NCBI GenBank assembly: GCA_016214035.1
Contig: JACRPF010000008.1
Span: forward strand, 167,166-231,165
Direction: 5' to 3'
From: Spirochaetota bacterium
Lineage (GTDB): Bacteria > Spirochaetota > Brachyspiria > Brachyspirales > JACRPF01
Length of the DNA stretch: 64,000 bases
Shown: positions 8,752 to 17,325 of the stretch, piece by piece
How the letters are laid out: each line of letters begins with the position of its first letter
How positions within the stretch are numbered: position 1 is the first letter of the stretch
The notes under the pieces: model-generated
What the model saw: only the letters and a program-made list of their open reading frames with translations
Told to the model about the DNA's origin: nothing
The model's database searches: none
Translations under genes and position numbers: made by a program

Positions 8752-9678
8752 TCACACACGATACTGTTTCCCCTGCCATAATCCCTGTTCTGCACATGCC
8801 GCCCGTATCATGGCGAGCACTCCCTGTTTCTCTTTTTTCCAGCGCGGGGCGATGAGATACTTTTCATGCGAATCACCCATGAGCCGCGCTACGACAACAG
8901 GGGGAGGCAGCAGCGCAAGCGCGCGGGCGACTATCGATGCGTATGATGTTTCGTCGAACAGCGGGAACGGCGATATTCTGTACTGTTCAGCGAGTTTCGT
9001 GCCTTCGGTAACCGCGAGATGATGGAATTTCACGCCGCTGACCGGCAGATGCGAAAGCGCTTCAACACCGGAAAGCATCTCCGTTTCGGTCTCACCCGGC
9101 AGTCCGAAAACAACATGGGCCGAAAGTAATATATTCCCCGCATGATCGATACGGTGCGCCATGCGCGCAAAATCCTCGAACGTATGCCCGCGATTAACGC
9201 CGTCCAGTATCCGGTTGTTCGCCGACTGCATGCCCATTTCAAGCCAGAGTTCGATATCCCGTCCGCGCACGCTCAGATAATGCAGCGTGGCGTCGTCAAG
9301 GCAGTCGGGACGGGTACCGATCATGATGCCGGCGATATTGTTTTTCTGCAGGAGCGGTTCTATGAAGCGGCTTATCGGCGCATCGGGCCCCGTATTCGTG
9401 CCGAGTTGAAAATAGGCATAGTAACGCGGATAATGCCCCGGCGCAGTGCCGCGCGTCCATTGTTCATCAACGGAAAGTGTCGGCGCAACGTATGCGGGTG
9501 TGAATGAGGCGATATTGCAGTAGGAACAGCCGCCGCGTGTGCGCTGATGCACGCAGCCGAAACCCGTATCGATGCTGCACTTGCCCGCGGCAGTTCCGAA
9601 ACGAAGCTTCGTATACTGCGCGAACGAGAAGTAAGGATTATCCGCCGAGAGCTCCTGACGAACCGAAACGTATGCCAT
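8752..9678 (-). CDS. TIGR01212/YhcC family radical SAM protein
   Basis: A 308-residue radical SAM protein. Cys42, Cys51 and Cys54 (within FGCVHQRTRGGCSYCN) form the C-x8-C-x2-C variant of the iron-sulfur ligand motif seen in the YhcC/TIGR01212 family. FQLGTNTGPDAPI, IMIGTRPDCLDD and WLEMGMQSANNRILDGVNRGH are family-typical. The biochemical role of YhcC proteins is not established. The ATG overlaps the stop of the upstream PQQ-propeller gene by one base (TAATG), so the two are co-translated, although the functions have no obvious link. Confidence 0.9.
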   Translation of the reverse strand: MAYVSVRQELSADNPYFSFAQYTKLRFGTAAGKCSIDTGFGCVHQRTRGGCSYCNIASFTPAYVAPTLSVDEQWTRGTAPGHYPRYYAYFQLGTNTGPDAPISRFIEPLLQKNNIAGIMIGTRPDCLDDATLHYLSVRGRDIELWLEMGMQSANNRILDGVNRGHTFEDFARMAHRIDHAGNILLSAHVVFGLPGETETEMLSGVEALSHLPVSGVKFHHLAVTEGTKLAEQYRISPFPLFDETSYASIVARALALLPPPVVVARLMGDSHEKYLIAPRWKKEKQGVLAMIRAACAEQGLWQGKQYRV

Positions 9679-10874
9679 TATTCCAGGCTATAACATGCAA
9701 TCTCAATCTTATTACGTATGTACAGTTTTTTATCGGCGACTATAGGCGCCGTCCAGCTCTGACCGCCGAGCGGTGCCGGCATACGGCCGATTTCTTTATA
9801 TGACGTACTGACAGCGGAGGCCATGACAACGTCCCCCGTCCTTCCGCCCACGGCGATGATAACATCGTCCACGATAATAAAACCGCCTTTTTCAAAGCCG
9901 CGGCTTTTCCATTTTGCAGTGCCGCTTGCCGGATCGATGCAGACAAGATTGTCCGGATCGCTGTTCGCGTAGATGAATCCCTTATACAATATCGGCGAGC
10001 TGAAATGAGCCATGGCGCTTTTGTTTTCCCAGAGTAGTTTCGCTCCGTCATCCGAAACCTTAACCATACCGCATCCGTGATTATATCCGCTGGAGATGAA
10101 AACACGATCATCACCAATGGGCAACGGCAGCGCGGCATTGACGTCGTATTTCGTTTCCCAGGGAACGCGCCAGAGTTCCTGCCCGTTCGCCGCATCAGCA
10201 CCGATAAGGTTCTTTGCCATAAAAAGGAGATACTGCCGTTTACCGGCAAGTGTTGTCACCACCGGCGTGGCGTAACTCACCGCGTCGGCGCAATTGCCTT
10301 TCCAGAGCGTGGCGCCGGTATTCTTGTCGATAGCAACCGGATTCTCACTGCCGCCCGGACACACGATGACCGCATCACCGTCGATGAACGGCGAGAGCGC
10401 AAGCAGCCACTGCGGCAGTTTCCCGCCGAATGACTTTATCACCTTTACCGACCAGAGCAGTTTTCCGCTTTTTGCGTCGAGGCAGTTCAAGAGGCCGGAA
10501 CGGCTTAAGGTATACAACTTGCCCGCATCGCAGGTAGGCGTTGAACGTGCATAGCCGTAATTCGCCGAACCCGGATCGGGATATTGATAGCTCCAGAGTT
10601 CCTTTCCGGTTGCCGCGTCGAGTGCTTTCACCACATCATTCGCATCGTTTCTATCTATTATAAAGACCATGCCGTCGGCCGCGGAAGGTCCCGCGTAACC
10701 GTCGTCGCTCATGGACAGTTTCCAGAGCTGTTTCGGCGGATTCGTATTCCAGTTTTTATTGATGCCCGTCTCCGGTGATATGCCGGTACGGTCGGGACCG
10801 AAGAACTGCGGCCAGTCGGCTGCGGAAAGCGAGGCTGCGATACCAATAATCATACTTACGATGAGTGCACGCAT
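9678..10874 (-). CDS. Secreted PQQ-type beta-propeller repeat protein
   Basis: A 398-residue protein with a signal peptide (MRALIVSMIIGIAASLSAADW). WPQFFGPDRTGIS right after the signal is typical of the PQQ-like propeller proteins of environmental bacteria. Repeats of the form ALDAATGKELWSY, CLDAKSGKLLWSV, AIDKNTGATLWKG and CIDPASGTAKWKS mark about seven blades. It may be a scaffold or a quinoprotein-type dehydrogenase; no calcium or PQQ ligands can be named with confidence. It has a strong promoter and an AGGAGG ribosome-binding site, and it leads a transcript with the radical SAM gene. Confidence 0.85.
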   Translation of the reverse strand: MRALIVSMIIGIAASLSAADWPQFFGPDRTGISPETGINKNWNTNPPKQLWKLSMSDDGYAGPSAADGMVFIIDRNDANDVVKALDAATGKELWSYQYPDPGSANYGYARSTPTCDAGKLYTLSRSGLLNCLDAKSGKLLWSVKVIKSFGGKLPQWLLALSPFIDGDAVIVCPGGSENPVAIDKNTGATLWKGNCADAVSYATPVVTTLAGKRQYLLFMAKNLIGADAANGQELWRVPWETKYDVNAALPLPIGDDRVFISSGYNHGCGMVKVSDDGAKLLWENKSAMAHFSSPILYKGFIYANSDPDNLVCIDPASGTAKWKSRGFEKGGFIIVDDVIIAVGGRTGDVVMASAVSTSYKEIGRMPAPLGGQSWTAPIVADKKLYIRNKIEIACYSLE

Positions 10875-10899
10875 GTGATTCCTCCTATGAACGGTTAAA

Positions 10900-10927
10900 A
10901 GTATAGCAAAAGAAAAGACATTGTCAA
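10900..10927 (-). promoter_or_regulatory. Sigma70-type promoter for the PQQ-propeller gene
   Basis: Read on the minus strand, TTGACA (10927-10922), a 16-base spacer and TATACT (10905-10900) lie about 26 bases before the gene start. This is one of the best -35/-10 pairs in the window. Confidence 0.7.
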
Positions 10928-11112
10928 ACTATTAAATGCATAATCTTTTTTTCCATTCCAGCGGTTGACAATTGCCGCATACGAGAAATCACACTTTATC
11001 GGAACACGGATGATATCTTCGAAATGCCGGAGTAGCATAATTTCCACAAGAGCAGACTCCGTGGCTAGCGGCGGAAATATATTCAACTCTTACTGTACCG
11101 ATACTTCTCCGC

Positions 11113-11706
11113 CTATGTATTATCAGTCCTTGACTGTTTTCCAAGATAACCGCCATGGTGCCGCAGCCCATATTCGTGTTTGGTAACACCTTTTATTTCC
11201 ATAAGTACGATCGCGATCGCATCGCAGATCGCAAGCATTGCCGCTATGCTTGCAGACGGGGTCAATCCATGCGGACACGGCTCTTTGATGATACCCATAT
11301 CAAGCACGACATCGCTGTATCTCCTTAATATTGAATCGACATGAGAGGTGATTCCGATGATGTTCTTTACCCCCAGATGTTTGGACAGTTCAAGCATCTC
11401 AATGACTTCGTTTGATTTCCCGCTTGTTGACAAAGCTATGATACAGTCTTTTGAATCAATGATACCCAGGTCGCCATGCGCGGACTCGGCGGGATGAAGA
11501 AATGCCGCCGGTGTTGCCGTTGAACACAGTGTAGCCGCCAGTTTCCGCGCTATCAGTCCCGCCTTGCCGATACCTGTCGTTATCACTTTCCCTTTACAGT
11601 TTTTTATGATATCGATTGCTTTTGCATACTCATCGGTAACCGGTATCGCATTGATAGCATCCGCTTCCGCCTGCATGATCTCTTTTACCCTATTTTTTAT
11701 CTCCAT
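11113..11706 (-). CDS. KpsF/GutQ-like sugar-phosphate isomerase, SIS domain only
   Basis: A 197-residue protein corresponding to the SIS half of arabinose-5-phosphate isomerases. It has VITTGIGKAGLIARKLAATL, then FLHPAESAHGDLGII and LSTSGKSNEVIEML, which form the sugar-phosphate pocket. The C-terminal CBS pair found in full KpsF/KdsD (about 320 residues) is absent, as in short GutQ-like members. The start at 11706 is chosen because GGAAGG stands 7 bases before it; an in-frame ATG at 11733 lacks such a site. The gene stands alone, divergent from the lipoprotein gene. Possible roles include KDO precursor supply or heptose-type metabolism; the substrate is not shown. Confidence 0.82.
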   Translation of the reverse strand: MEIKNRVKEIMQAEADAINAIPVTDEYAKAIDIIKNCKGKVITTGIGKAGLIARKLAATLCSTATPAAFLHPAESAHGDLGIIDSKDCIIALSTSGKSNEVIEMLELSKHLGVKNIIGITSHVDSILRRYSDVVLDMGIIKEPCPHGLTPSASIAAMLAICDAIAIVLMEIKGVTKHEYGLRHHGGYLGKQSRTDNT

Positions 11707-11917
11707 ACGATTTCCTTCCGCATCCGATGACAATTATACGAATGCGTCTTTACTTTTTCCGGCAGATAACCCATTCTATCACCGCATGCGCTTTTTTCAA
11801 CAAAAGCAATGCGTCGCGGTGGACGCGCAGACGGACATGCGAATGACGTTCGCACAAATAACTTCACTAAAATCCCTGAATACGGTTAGTGAAACGATAT
11901 CACACGGAGTCCGCCCC

Positions 11918-12907
11918 ATGAAACAGCGTATTGTTCTCGCCGCGGCATTTATTGCGGCACTGGGAATATCATGCAATGTATTCCAGCCGCCGATTGCGCC
12001 GTACACCTACACCGGCATGCCGCCGTTCCACTTCAACGCGACGAATTTCTGGTATCAGAAGATCGCGACGAACGCGGCGATAGACACGAACTCGCCGGCC
12101 ATGGTCTCGAACATCGTCCAAAACCGGCCGGCGTATTCACCGTGGGGCGTTCCGCACACGGCCATCTGCTATGCGGACGCGAACACGCGCCGCTACAACG
12201 TTCCGGTGAACGCGGTATATCCTCCGCACACCGGAATTCGCAGCGTGCCCATCCCGGAACATATGCTTCCTGAAAAGATCTCCGACAGCCACGTGGCCAT
12301 CGTCGATACGAACGGCGGTTTCTCGTATGAGTTCTGGAATATGCGCGTACTCAACGGCCGCTGGGTCTCCGGGAATGCCGCCATATTCAGCCTTGCCGGC
12401 AACGGCGTGAACCAGTTCATCAGCGCGCGCGCGTCGGGCTTTTCGCTGCTTGCGGGACTTATCTGGCCGCAGGAGATACTTTCCACGAACATACAACACG
12501 CGCTTGTCATTTCATGGCAGAACACCCGCAAAGGCGGAGCGGTAGCCCCCGCCACCTACTCGGACGGATGGCGCGACGAACCCGGCGCCATTCCAATGGG
12601 CGCGCTCATACAGCTTGATCCCGCATTCGATATAACCACCATCTCAAACGCCGACAAGTATCAGCTCGCGATATTCAGGGCGCTTCAGGAATACGGCGGC
12701 TATATCTGCGACACCGGCGGTTTCAGCTTCTATCTCGTCAGCCTGCAGAGCTACGCGGAAAATCCCTACTCAGTGATACCGAGCTACAGTCTTGAGAACA
12801 ACAGCATAGACCTCTCCATCCTTCCGTTAGAACGGCTCCGCGTGATCCAGATGGGACCCGAACGCGAGAAGACGAACGGCTATGCTTTTCCGGAGATGTA
12901 TTACTGA
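11918..12907 (+). CDS. Secreted lipoprotein of uncharacterised conserved type
   Basis: A 329-residue exported protein. The N-terminus MKQRIVLAAAFIAALGISC looks like a lipoprotein signal with a relaxed, spirochaete-style lipobox before Cys19. The body has motifs such as DSHVAIVDTNGGFSYEFW, ARASGFSLLAGLIWPQEI, QHALVISW, GGAVAPATYSDG and GALIQLDP. I associate these with a widespread but unnamed family of secreted bacterial proteins. The start at 11918 follows GGAG and removes about 118 non-signal residues that an upstream in-frame start would add. The next gene starts two bases after the stop, so the pair is an operon. Function unknown. Confidence 0.7.
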   Translation: MKQRIVLAAAFIAALGISCNVFQPPIAPYTYTGMPPFHFNATNFWYQKIATNAAIDTNSPAMVSNIVQNRPAYSPWGVPHTAICYADANTRRYNVPVNAVYPPHTGIRSVPIPEHMLPEKISDSHVAIVDTNGGFSYEFWNMRVLNGRWVSGNAAIFSLAGNGVNQFISARASGFSLLAGLIWPQEILSTNIQHALVISWQNTRKGGAVAPATYSDGWRDEPGAIPMGALIQLDPAFDITTISNADKYQLAIFRALQEYGGYICDTGGFSFYLVSLQSYAENPYSVIPSYSLENNSIDLSILPLERLRVIQMGPEREKTNGYAFPEMYY

Positions 12908-12908
12908 T

Positions 12909-13763
12909 ATGAAACGTATAATATTTTACATAACTGCTCTCACACTTTGTTCAGCCCTCGTCTCCGGTGAAACGAACACGCCCGTAACAAACACCGGTAT
13001 AGACACATGGATCACCGCCGAAGCCGCCGCCGCCGTTGAGATGCGTCATATCTGGCGCGGCATCGAGATATACGGCAACAGCGAACCGGCGCTGATGGGT
13101 TATCTTGCCGCCGGCATCAAGCCGATAAACCTCTATGCTTCTGCAACGGGAAGCTGGGCGCTTGCCGACCGCGACGACCCGTATTACACGTCGCTCTACG
13201 ACCAGATAGCGTGGCGTCTCTTCACCGACTGGACGTTCTTCGAGCGCATGCTCAACGTGGCACTCGGGGCAACGCTCTATCAGAATACGGCATGGGCTCC
13301 TTCACACTACGGCGCAATGACGTTCGAGATATTCTGGCGCGTGGGCTGTCCCGCCGTATTCACGCATCCGTCGCTTGAAGTGTATCACGACCTCACGCCG
13401 AATCAGTCGGGATTCTACTGGGTCATCGATCTCCGGGAAACGTTCGTCATCTTCTCACTCCCCGTTGACATCGTATTCGATTACGGCCATGCGAACGGAT
13501 TTCAGAAGCAGGGGTCATATAGATTTCTGCAATATATCTTCAAGGACCCGCTCTATGCGATGCAGGACATACTCCCCACCGACCTGTCGCTCAGCGCCGC
13601 AGTCCCGTTCACACCGCATCCATCGATGCGCATCACCCCGTATGTGAAGATAACGCTCACGACCGACAAGTTCCTCACCCGCGACCCGCTGTCATTCACC
13701 GGCGGCTGTTCCGTACATTATCTCATCGGCGCGACAAATACGACGATGAATCGTATGCACTGA
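12909..13763 (+). CDS. Predicted outer-membrane beta-barrel protein
   Basis: A 284-residue protein with a Sec signal (MKRIIFYITALTLCSALVSG). After it, MRHIWRGIEIYGNSEPALMGYL resembles the first strands of TorF-like putative porins, where RGI is followed by a short turn and PALQ. Alternating strands rich in Y, W and F follow (SLPVDIVFDYGHANGF, SMRITPYVKITLTTDKF). The last residue is His, not the usual Phe, so the assignment is only likely. ATG 12909 starts two bases after the upstream lipoprotein stop, and its GGAG lies inside that gene, suggesting co-expression of a surface pair. Confidence 0.65.
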   Translation: MKRIIFYITALTLCSALVSGETNTPVTNTGIDTWITAEAAAAVEMRHIWRGIEIYGNSEPALMGYLAAGIKPINLYASATGSWALADRDDPYYTSLYDQIAWRLFTDWTFFERMLNVALGATLYQNTAWAPSHYGAMTFEIFWRVGCPAVFTHPSLEVYHDLTPNQSGFYWVIDLRETFVIFSLPVDIVFDYGHANGFQKQGSYRFLQYIFKDPLYAMQDILPTDLSLSAAVPFTPHPSMRITPYVKITLTTDKFLTRDPLSFTGGCSVHYLIGATNTTMNRMH

Positions 13764-13803
13764 ATTACGCTCTTGTACTATTGCACTGTGGAGCATATAG
13801 CAG

Positions 13804-14448
13804 ATGAAAGCGTATAAACCTGAGCCTACATTTTTCGGCGAGAAGATAATACTGCGTGCGATTGACATGCAGACGGACCCTTCAGCGTATTTCGAGATGA
13901 ACAGCGACCCTGAACTGCATACCTGGACAGGAAATTCCGTTCTGCCTTCCAAAGATGCGGCAAAGAACGAATTGGAAAAATATATACAGAACGATGAAAT
14001 ACTTACCTGGATCATCGTTGACAGACCGACTGGCACATTGATCGGAAGATATTTCATCAAGCTCATAATTGAGGACAGCATTAGAAAAGTCGGCTGCGGC
14101 AGCCGGATCGCAAGAGCATATTGGCGTAAAGGACATAACAGAGAGGCGAACAGACTTATATTCGCGTATATATTCAATGTACTGGATGCAGACATAATCG
14201 AACTTGATGCATGGGAAGAGAATGTGAACTCGATACAGTCGATTCTTTCGATGGGCTTTCAATGCTGTAAAAAACATGCAGCGTATAATGCCAAACGTGA
14301 TAAAGAGATGACAAAACTGGTATTTTCATTGAGCAAACAGGCGTGGAAGAACAGGTTCGGAACGGCACGGAGCATGGAAAAAGAAATACTAAGCGGACTT
14401 CCGCCGGATGGTGCGGGCTCGACCTATACTTCACATGATACTCTCTGA
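13804..14448 (+). CDS. GNAT family N-acetyltransferase
   Basis: A 214-residue protein of the RimJ/RimL-like GNAT group. It begins with EKIILRAIDMQTDPSAYFEMNSDPEL, continues with IIVDRPTGTLIGRYFIKLI, and has the acetyl-CoA loop region as RIARAYWRKGHNREANRLIFAYIF, followed by ELDAWEENVNSIQSILSMGF. The last 35 residues go beyond the usual domain end and overlap the next gene. The substrate may be an amino group on a protein, antibiotic or metabolite. First of three overlapping genes (GNAT, GrpB, MBL). Confidence 0.8.
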   Translation: MKAYKPEPTFFGEKIILRAIDMQTDPSAYFEMNSDPELHTWTGNSVLPSKDAAKNELEKYIQNDEILTWIIVDRPTGTLIGRYFIKLIIEDSIRKVGCGSRIARAYWRKGHNREANRLIFAYIFNVLDADIIELDAWEENVNSIQSILSMGFQCCKKHAAYNAKRDKEMTKLVFSLSKQAWKNRFGTARSMEKEILSGLPPDGAGSTYTSHDTL

Positions 14449-14971
14449 ATACAACAGCGAATGGCGCGTGTGGTTCATACGCCTCGCGCATGTCCTCCGC
14501 ATAACACTCGGGGAAGATATCGTCACGATAGAACATGTGGGAAGTACGGCGGTCCCCGGCATGTTTGCGAAACCCATCATCGACATCGACATTGTCATAG
14601 AAAACGATAATGTGTTACCGACGATCATACGGAAACTCGGGGCGCTTGGATACCGGCATACGGGGGATCAGGGCATCGCCGGACGTGAGGTGTTCAAGAA
14701 TATCGACGCGCATGTTCCCTACGCCGAGCCGCCGACGGAATGGATAAACCATCATCTTTATGTGTGCACAAAGGACAATGAAGAATTGAAGCGGCATATC
14801 AGATTCAGAAATCATCTGCTCGACAATGCGGACGCACGAAATAAATACAATGAAATAAAACTGTCGATCATCCGCGACTTCGGGAATGATGACAGAAAGG
14901 TGTATCAGGACGCCAAGAACGAACGGGCGACAGCATTGATCAATGAGATACTCATGACCGCGCATGATTGA
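14435..14971 (+). CDS. GrpB/UPF0157 family nucleotidyltransferase-like protein
   Basis: The 178-residue protein has the GrpB signature IEHVGSTAVPGMFAKPIIDIDIVI, in which GST and the two Asp residues recall a nucleotidyltransferase active site, then INHHLYVCTKDNEELKRHIRFRNHLLDN. The biochemical role of the family is not established. Start 14435 (MILSEYNSEW) fits the family's N-terminus; an in-frame ATG at 14408 would add nine residues. It overlaps the GNAT gene by 14 bases and the following MBL gene by 8. Confidence 0.88.
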   Translation: MILSEYNSEWRVWFIRLAHVLRITLGEDIVTIEHVGSTAVPGMFAKPIIDIDIVIENDNVLPTIIRKLGALGYRHTGDQGIAGREVFKNIDAHVPYAEPPTEWINHHLYVCTKDNEELKRHIRFRNHLLDNADARNKYNEIKLSIIRDFGNDDRKVYQDAKNERATALINEILMTAHD

Positions 14972-15545
14972 ACATTTCAAATATCATAACACCAACTGCT
15001 TCTTCATGAAAAGTGGCACCAACGGCAAACTGCTTGCCATCGATGCGGGGTGGCCGTGCACGTTATATGAGTATTATCGAGAATTGAAAACGATCGGCTA
15101 TTCACATGATAGAATTGCATGGGCTGTCGTGACGCATTTCCATATGGACCATGCCGGCCTGGTGAGTGCGTTTATCGATGAAGGGATAACCTGTTACGTT
15201 TTCGAGCATCAGCAGGAGTCCATCGATGCTATGGAAAAGATCATCCTTAAAAACCATAAAGAATACCGCACGATCGACAAACGCAGACTCGTTTCGGTGA
15301 ATGCAGAGGATTCAAAGGAACTGTTCGCATCGCTGGGAATTCACGGAACCGTCATCGCCACGCCGGGACATTCGCCGGACAGCATCAGTTTCATATCGGA
15401 CGAACACGAGGTTATCATCGGCGACCTTGCACCTGTCAATGTCATACTGCCGGACGATGTGAACAACCTCGCCTGCTGGGAATTGATACGAAGCACGGGC
15501 GGAAAACAAATCTATCCGAGCCACGCCGAACCGTTTGTGCTATGA
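14964..15545 (+). CDS. MBL-fold metallo-hydrolase
   Basis: A 193-residue metallo-beta-lactamase-fold protein. THFHMDHAG gives the HxHxDH metal motif, ATPGHSPDSISF the third histidine, IIGDLAP the bridging Asp and YPSHAEPF the last His. It is shorter than hydrolases with extra domains, and the substrate is not evident: thioester, lactone and phosphodiester hydrolases all share this fold. It overlaps the GrpB-like gene by 8 bases and ends an overlapping three-gene set. The next gene is convergent and begins one base after its stop. Confidence 0.88.
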   Translation: MIEHFKYHNTNCFFMKSGTNGKLLAIDAGWPCTLYEYYRELKTIGYSHDRIAWAVVTHFHMDHAGLVSAFIDEGITCYVFEHQQESIDAMEKIILKNHKEYRTIDKRRLVSVNAEDSKELFASLGIHGTVIATPGHSPDSISFISDEHEVIIGDLAPVNVILPDDVNNLACWELIRSTGGKQIYPSHAEPFVL

Positions 15546-15546
15546 G

Positions 15547-16497
15547 CTACACCCCGACCCGCTGTTGTATCCGCCGCACAGAGAACGTAAGCCGGTCGGA
15601 TGCCGCTTTCTTCTGACCGAAATCCCAATCACTCCACGGCTGATACACGGACTCCGGCACAAAACACCCGTTCTTTTCCTTTTTTTCGATGATCGCGAGC
15701 ATTTCCATGAAGCGTTTGTCTTTCGAAATACCGGGTATACGTGAAAGCACATCAGTAACATGAAGGATGTCATACCAGATGAACGGCAGTTTCAGCTTCC
15801 TGAAATCCGTTCCCATGTAGAAGATATACGGATGCTCTTTTCTGCTGTTCGTCCATAATCCGAGCAGCGTCTCTGCACCGATGCCGATCTCTTTCTTATA
15901 CTTTTTCAAATCGTACTGTAAAAGCATTTTTGTCATGATGAGCGTCGCATACGGGCATGGATCGCTCTTCTTCCCCGGTCCGCGCCACGAGCCGAGCTTT
16001 TCCGAGACGATGCATCCCCAGCCGTTCGGTGCAACATTTCCCGCGAGATAGTCTACGGCTGTATCAATCTTTCTGTCGCTGAAGCCCATGACGATAAGCG
16101 CATAGAGCACCGTCGGCGCATCGCAGAGCGCCCACGCCTGCTCCTGTCTCCCGCTGCCGCCGTATGCCTCCGGTATTTTTACCGGCAATGTCGGTATACC
16201 GTTGGCGTCGCGGTCTTTCACTATCTTTTTTATGATCGCGGAAACGCCTTTATCATCCGCCGTAACGCCGATATCGGCAAGGAACGCGAGCTTATGAAAG
16301 AACTGCTGCGCGCTCTTGTGGCTGGCGATAGACGGTCCCGGCCATTTCCCGAGTTCGGCGATAAGCCCTGTGACGCGCGCGTCCTTCATCATCGCCGTTT
16401 TCAATTCATTCGCCCGTTTGTCGCGCATGTGTACTGCCGCGTTATATGCAACGTATGCTTCCGGCGAATCGATGAATGCTGCTGTCGGATTCTTCAT
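15547..16497 (-). CDS. Alpha/alpha-toroid (squalene-cyclase-like) protein
   Basis: A 316-residue cytoplasmic protein without a signal. Repeated helical segments with aromatic turns (WALCDAPTVLYALIVMGFSD, VDYLAGNVAPNGWGCI, PFIWYDILHVTDVLSRIPG, GCFVPESVYQPWSDWDFGQKKAAS) resemble the prenyltransferase/squalene-cyclase toroid fold. A DxDD cyclase motif is not visible, so terpene cyclisation is not supported. Similar proteins are common conserved hypotheticals. Single gene, convergent with the MBL gene, preceded by a GGAG-type site (CCAGGAGTG). Confidence 0.55.
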   Translation of the reverse strand: MKNPTAAFIDSPEAYVAYNAAVHMRDKRANELKTAMMKDARVTGLIAELGKWPGPSIASHKSAQQFFHKLAFLADIGVTADDKGVSAIIKKIVKDRDANGIPTLPVKIPEAYGGSGRQEQAWALCDAPTVLYALIVMGFSDRKIDTAVDYLAGNVAPNGWGCIVSEKLGSWRGPGKKSDPCPYATLIMTKMLLQYDLKKYKKEIGIGAETLLGLWTNSRKEHPYIFYMGTDFRKLKLPFIWYDILHVTDVLSRIPGISKDKRFMEMLAIIEKKEKNGCFVPESVYQPWSDWDFGQKKAASDRLTFSVRRIQQRVGV

Positions 16498-16584
16498 GGT
16501 ACACTCCTGGTGTGAGGCGGGGCTTGTGCGCTTTCAGTTTTTTCCACAACAGCGGTGTGACTGCGCTGTGCCCGGCATGATTAT

Positions 16585-17058
16585 TTACAGGTATCTTCTT
16601 ACTTTATTTTTATACGCGACATACTCGGCTCCAAAACGCTTTTCCAAAAATGATTCTTCACCTTTGATTATCAAATGATAAACCATGATCGAATAAACAG
16701 AAAAAATGACAATAACTATATTCGCATTTATCAGTGCGGACGAAATGGTGAATAAATGAAATCCCACATACATGGGGTTTCTGCTGATCGTATAGAGCCC
16801 TTGCGCAACAAATTTCGTTTCCTCCTCAGGCAGACCAAAACGTGTTGACGCGCCTAAATTGAATAAACTGAATATCGTGAAAATAAAACCGGCGCATAAT
16901 GTAATATATGATGCATAGTCAAGCCATATGATTGAGATCATTTTCAGGTTTATGATCTTAAAAAATGCGAGGATATACAGTATCCAGATAATATAGCCAG
17001 CTATTTTTCCGGAATAGAACAAAAATGGATGAATGGTCTCTTTTCCCATGATTTTCAT
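16585..17058 (-). CDS. Isoprenylcysteine carboxyl methyltransferase-family membrane protein
   Basis: A 157-residue integral membrane protein of the ICMT/PEMT-like group. Four to five hydrophobic segments surround the family's SAM-binding stretch, here LPEEETKFVAQGLYTISRNPMYVGF, and the protein ends EESFLEKRFGAEYVAYKNKVRRYL, as in the family. The methyl acceptor (lipid, isoprenoid or protein) is unknown. The gene is clearly more AT-rich than its neighbours, which hints at recent acquisition. The start codon lies 7 bases after the stop of a 46-codon open frame, and its site AAAAGGTG is inside that frame, suggesting translational coupling. Confidence 0.82.
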   Translation of the reverse strand: MKIMGKETIHPFLFYSGKIAGYIIWILYILAFFKIINLKMISIIWLDYASYITLCAGFIFTIFSLFNLGASTRFGLPEEETKFVAQGLYTISRNPMYVGFHLFTISSALINANIVIVIFSVYSIMVYHLIIKGEESFLEKRFGAEYVAYKNKVRRYL

Positions 17059-17065
17059 ACTTGCA

Positions 17066-17206
17066 TCACCTTTTCATTGTATTTTTTGTACGGGGCATGC
17101 GCCCAACGTCTTGCGGGTTTACGATGCCCTTTATCGCCGCGTATTCGGGTCTGCCGGGTGGTACCCAACTGCGATACTGGTTCATCGTGACGTCTCCCGC
17201 AAACAT
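17066..17206 (-). CDS. Possible 46-residue leader gene or gene remnant
   Basis: A 46-codon frame starts at ATG 17206, six bases after AGGAG, and has a near-consensus promoter upstream (17286-17259). The protein (MFAGDVTMNQYRSWVPPGRP at its start) is GC-rich and unlike the AT-rich methyltransferase gene it precedes. It is not recognised. It could be a small protein, a leader peptide, or the surviving N-terminus of a gene replaced by the methyltransferase. Confidence 0.35.
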   Translation of the reverse strand: MFAGDVTMNQYRSWVPPGRPEYAAIKGIVNPQDVGRMPRTKNTMKR

Positions 17207-17258
17207 AGCCATCTCCTGAGAATTTTATTCAGGGATTTTCTGATGTTTCTATATATTG

Positions 17259-17286
17259 ATTTTATCGCGAACGGAAGCAATGTCAA
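17259..17286 (-). promoter_or_regulatory. Sigma70-type promoter for the methyltransferase unit
   Basis: On the minus strand, TTGACA (17286-17281), a 16-base spacer and TAAAAT (17264-17259). The expected transcript would begin near 17251 and cover the 46-codon frame and the membrane methyltransferase. Confidence 0.6.
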
Positions 17287-17325
17287 TGTAAAATCGGCAT
17301 TATTCTGCAGTTCCGTTCCGGCGAG

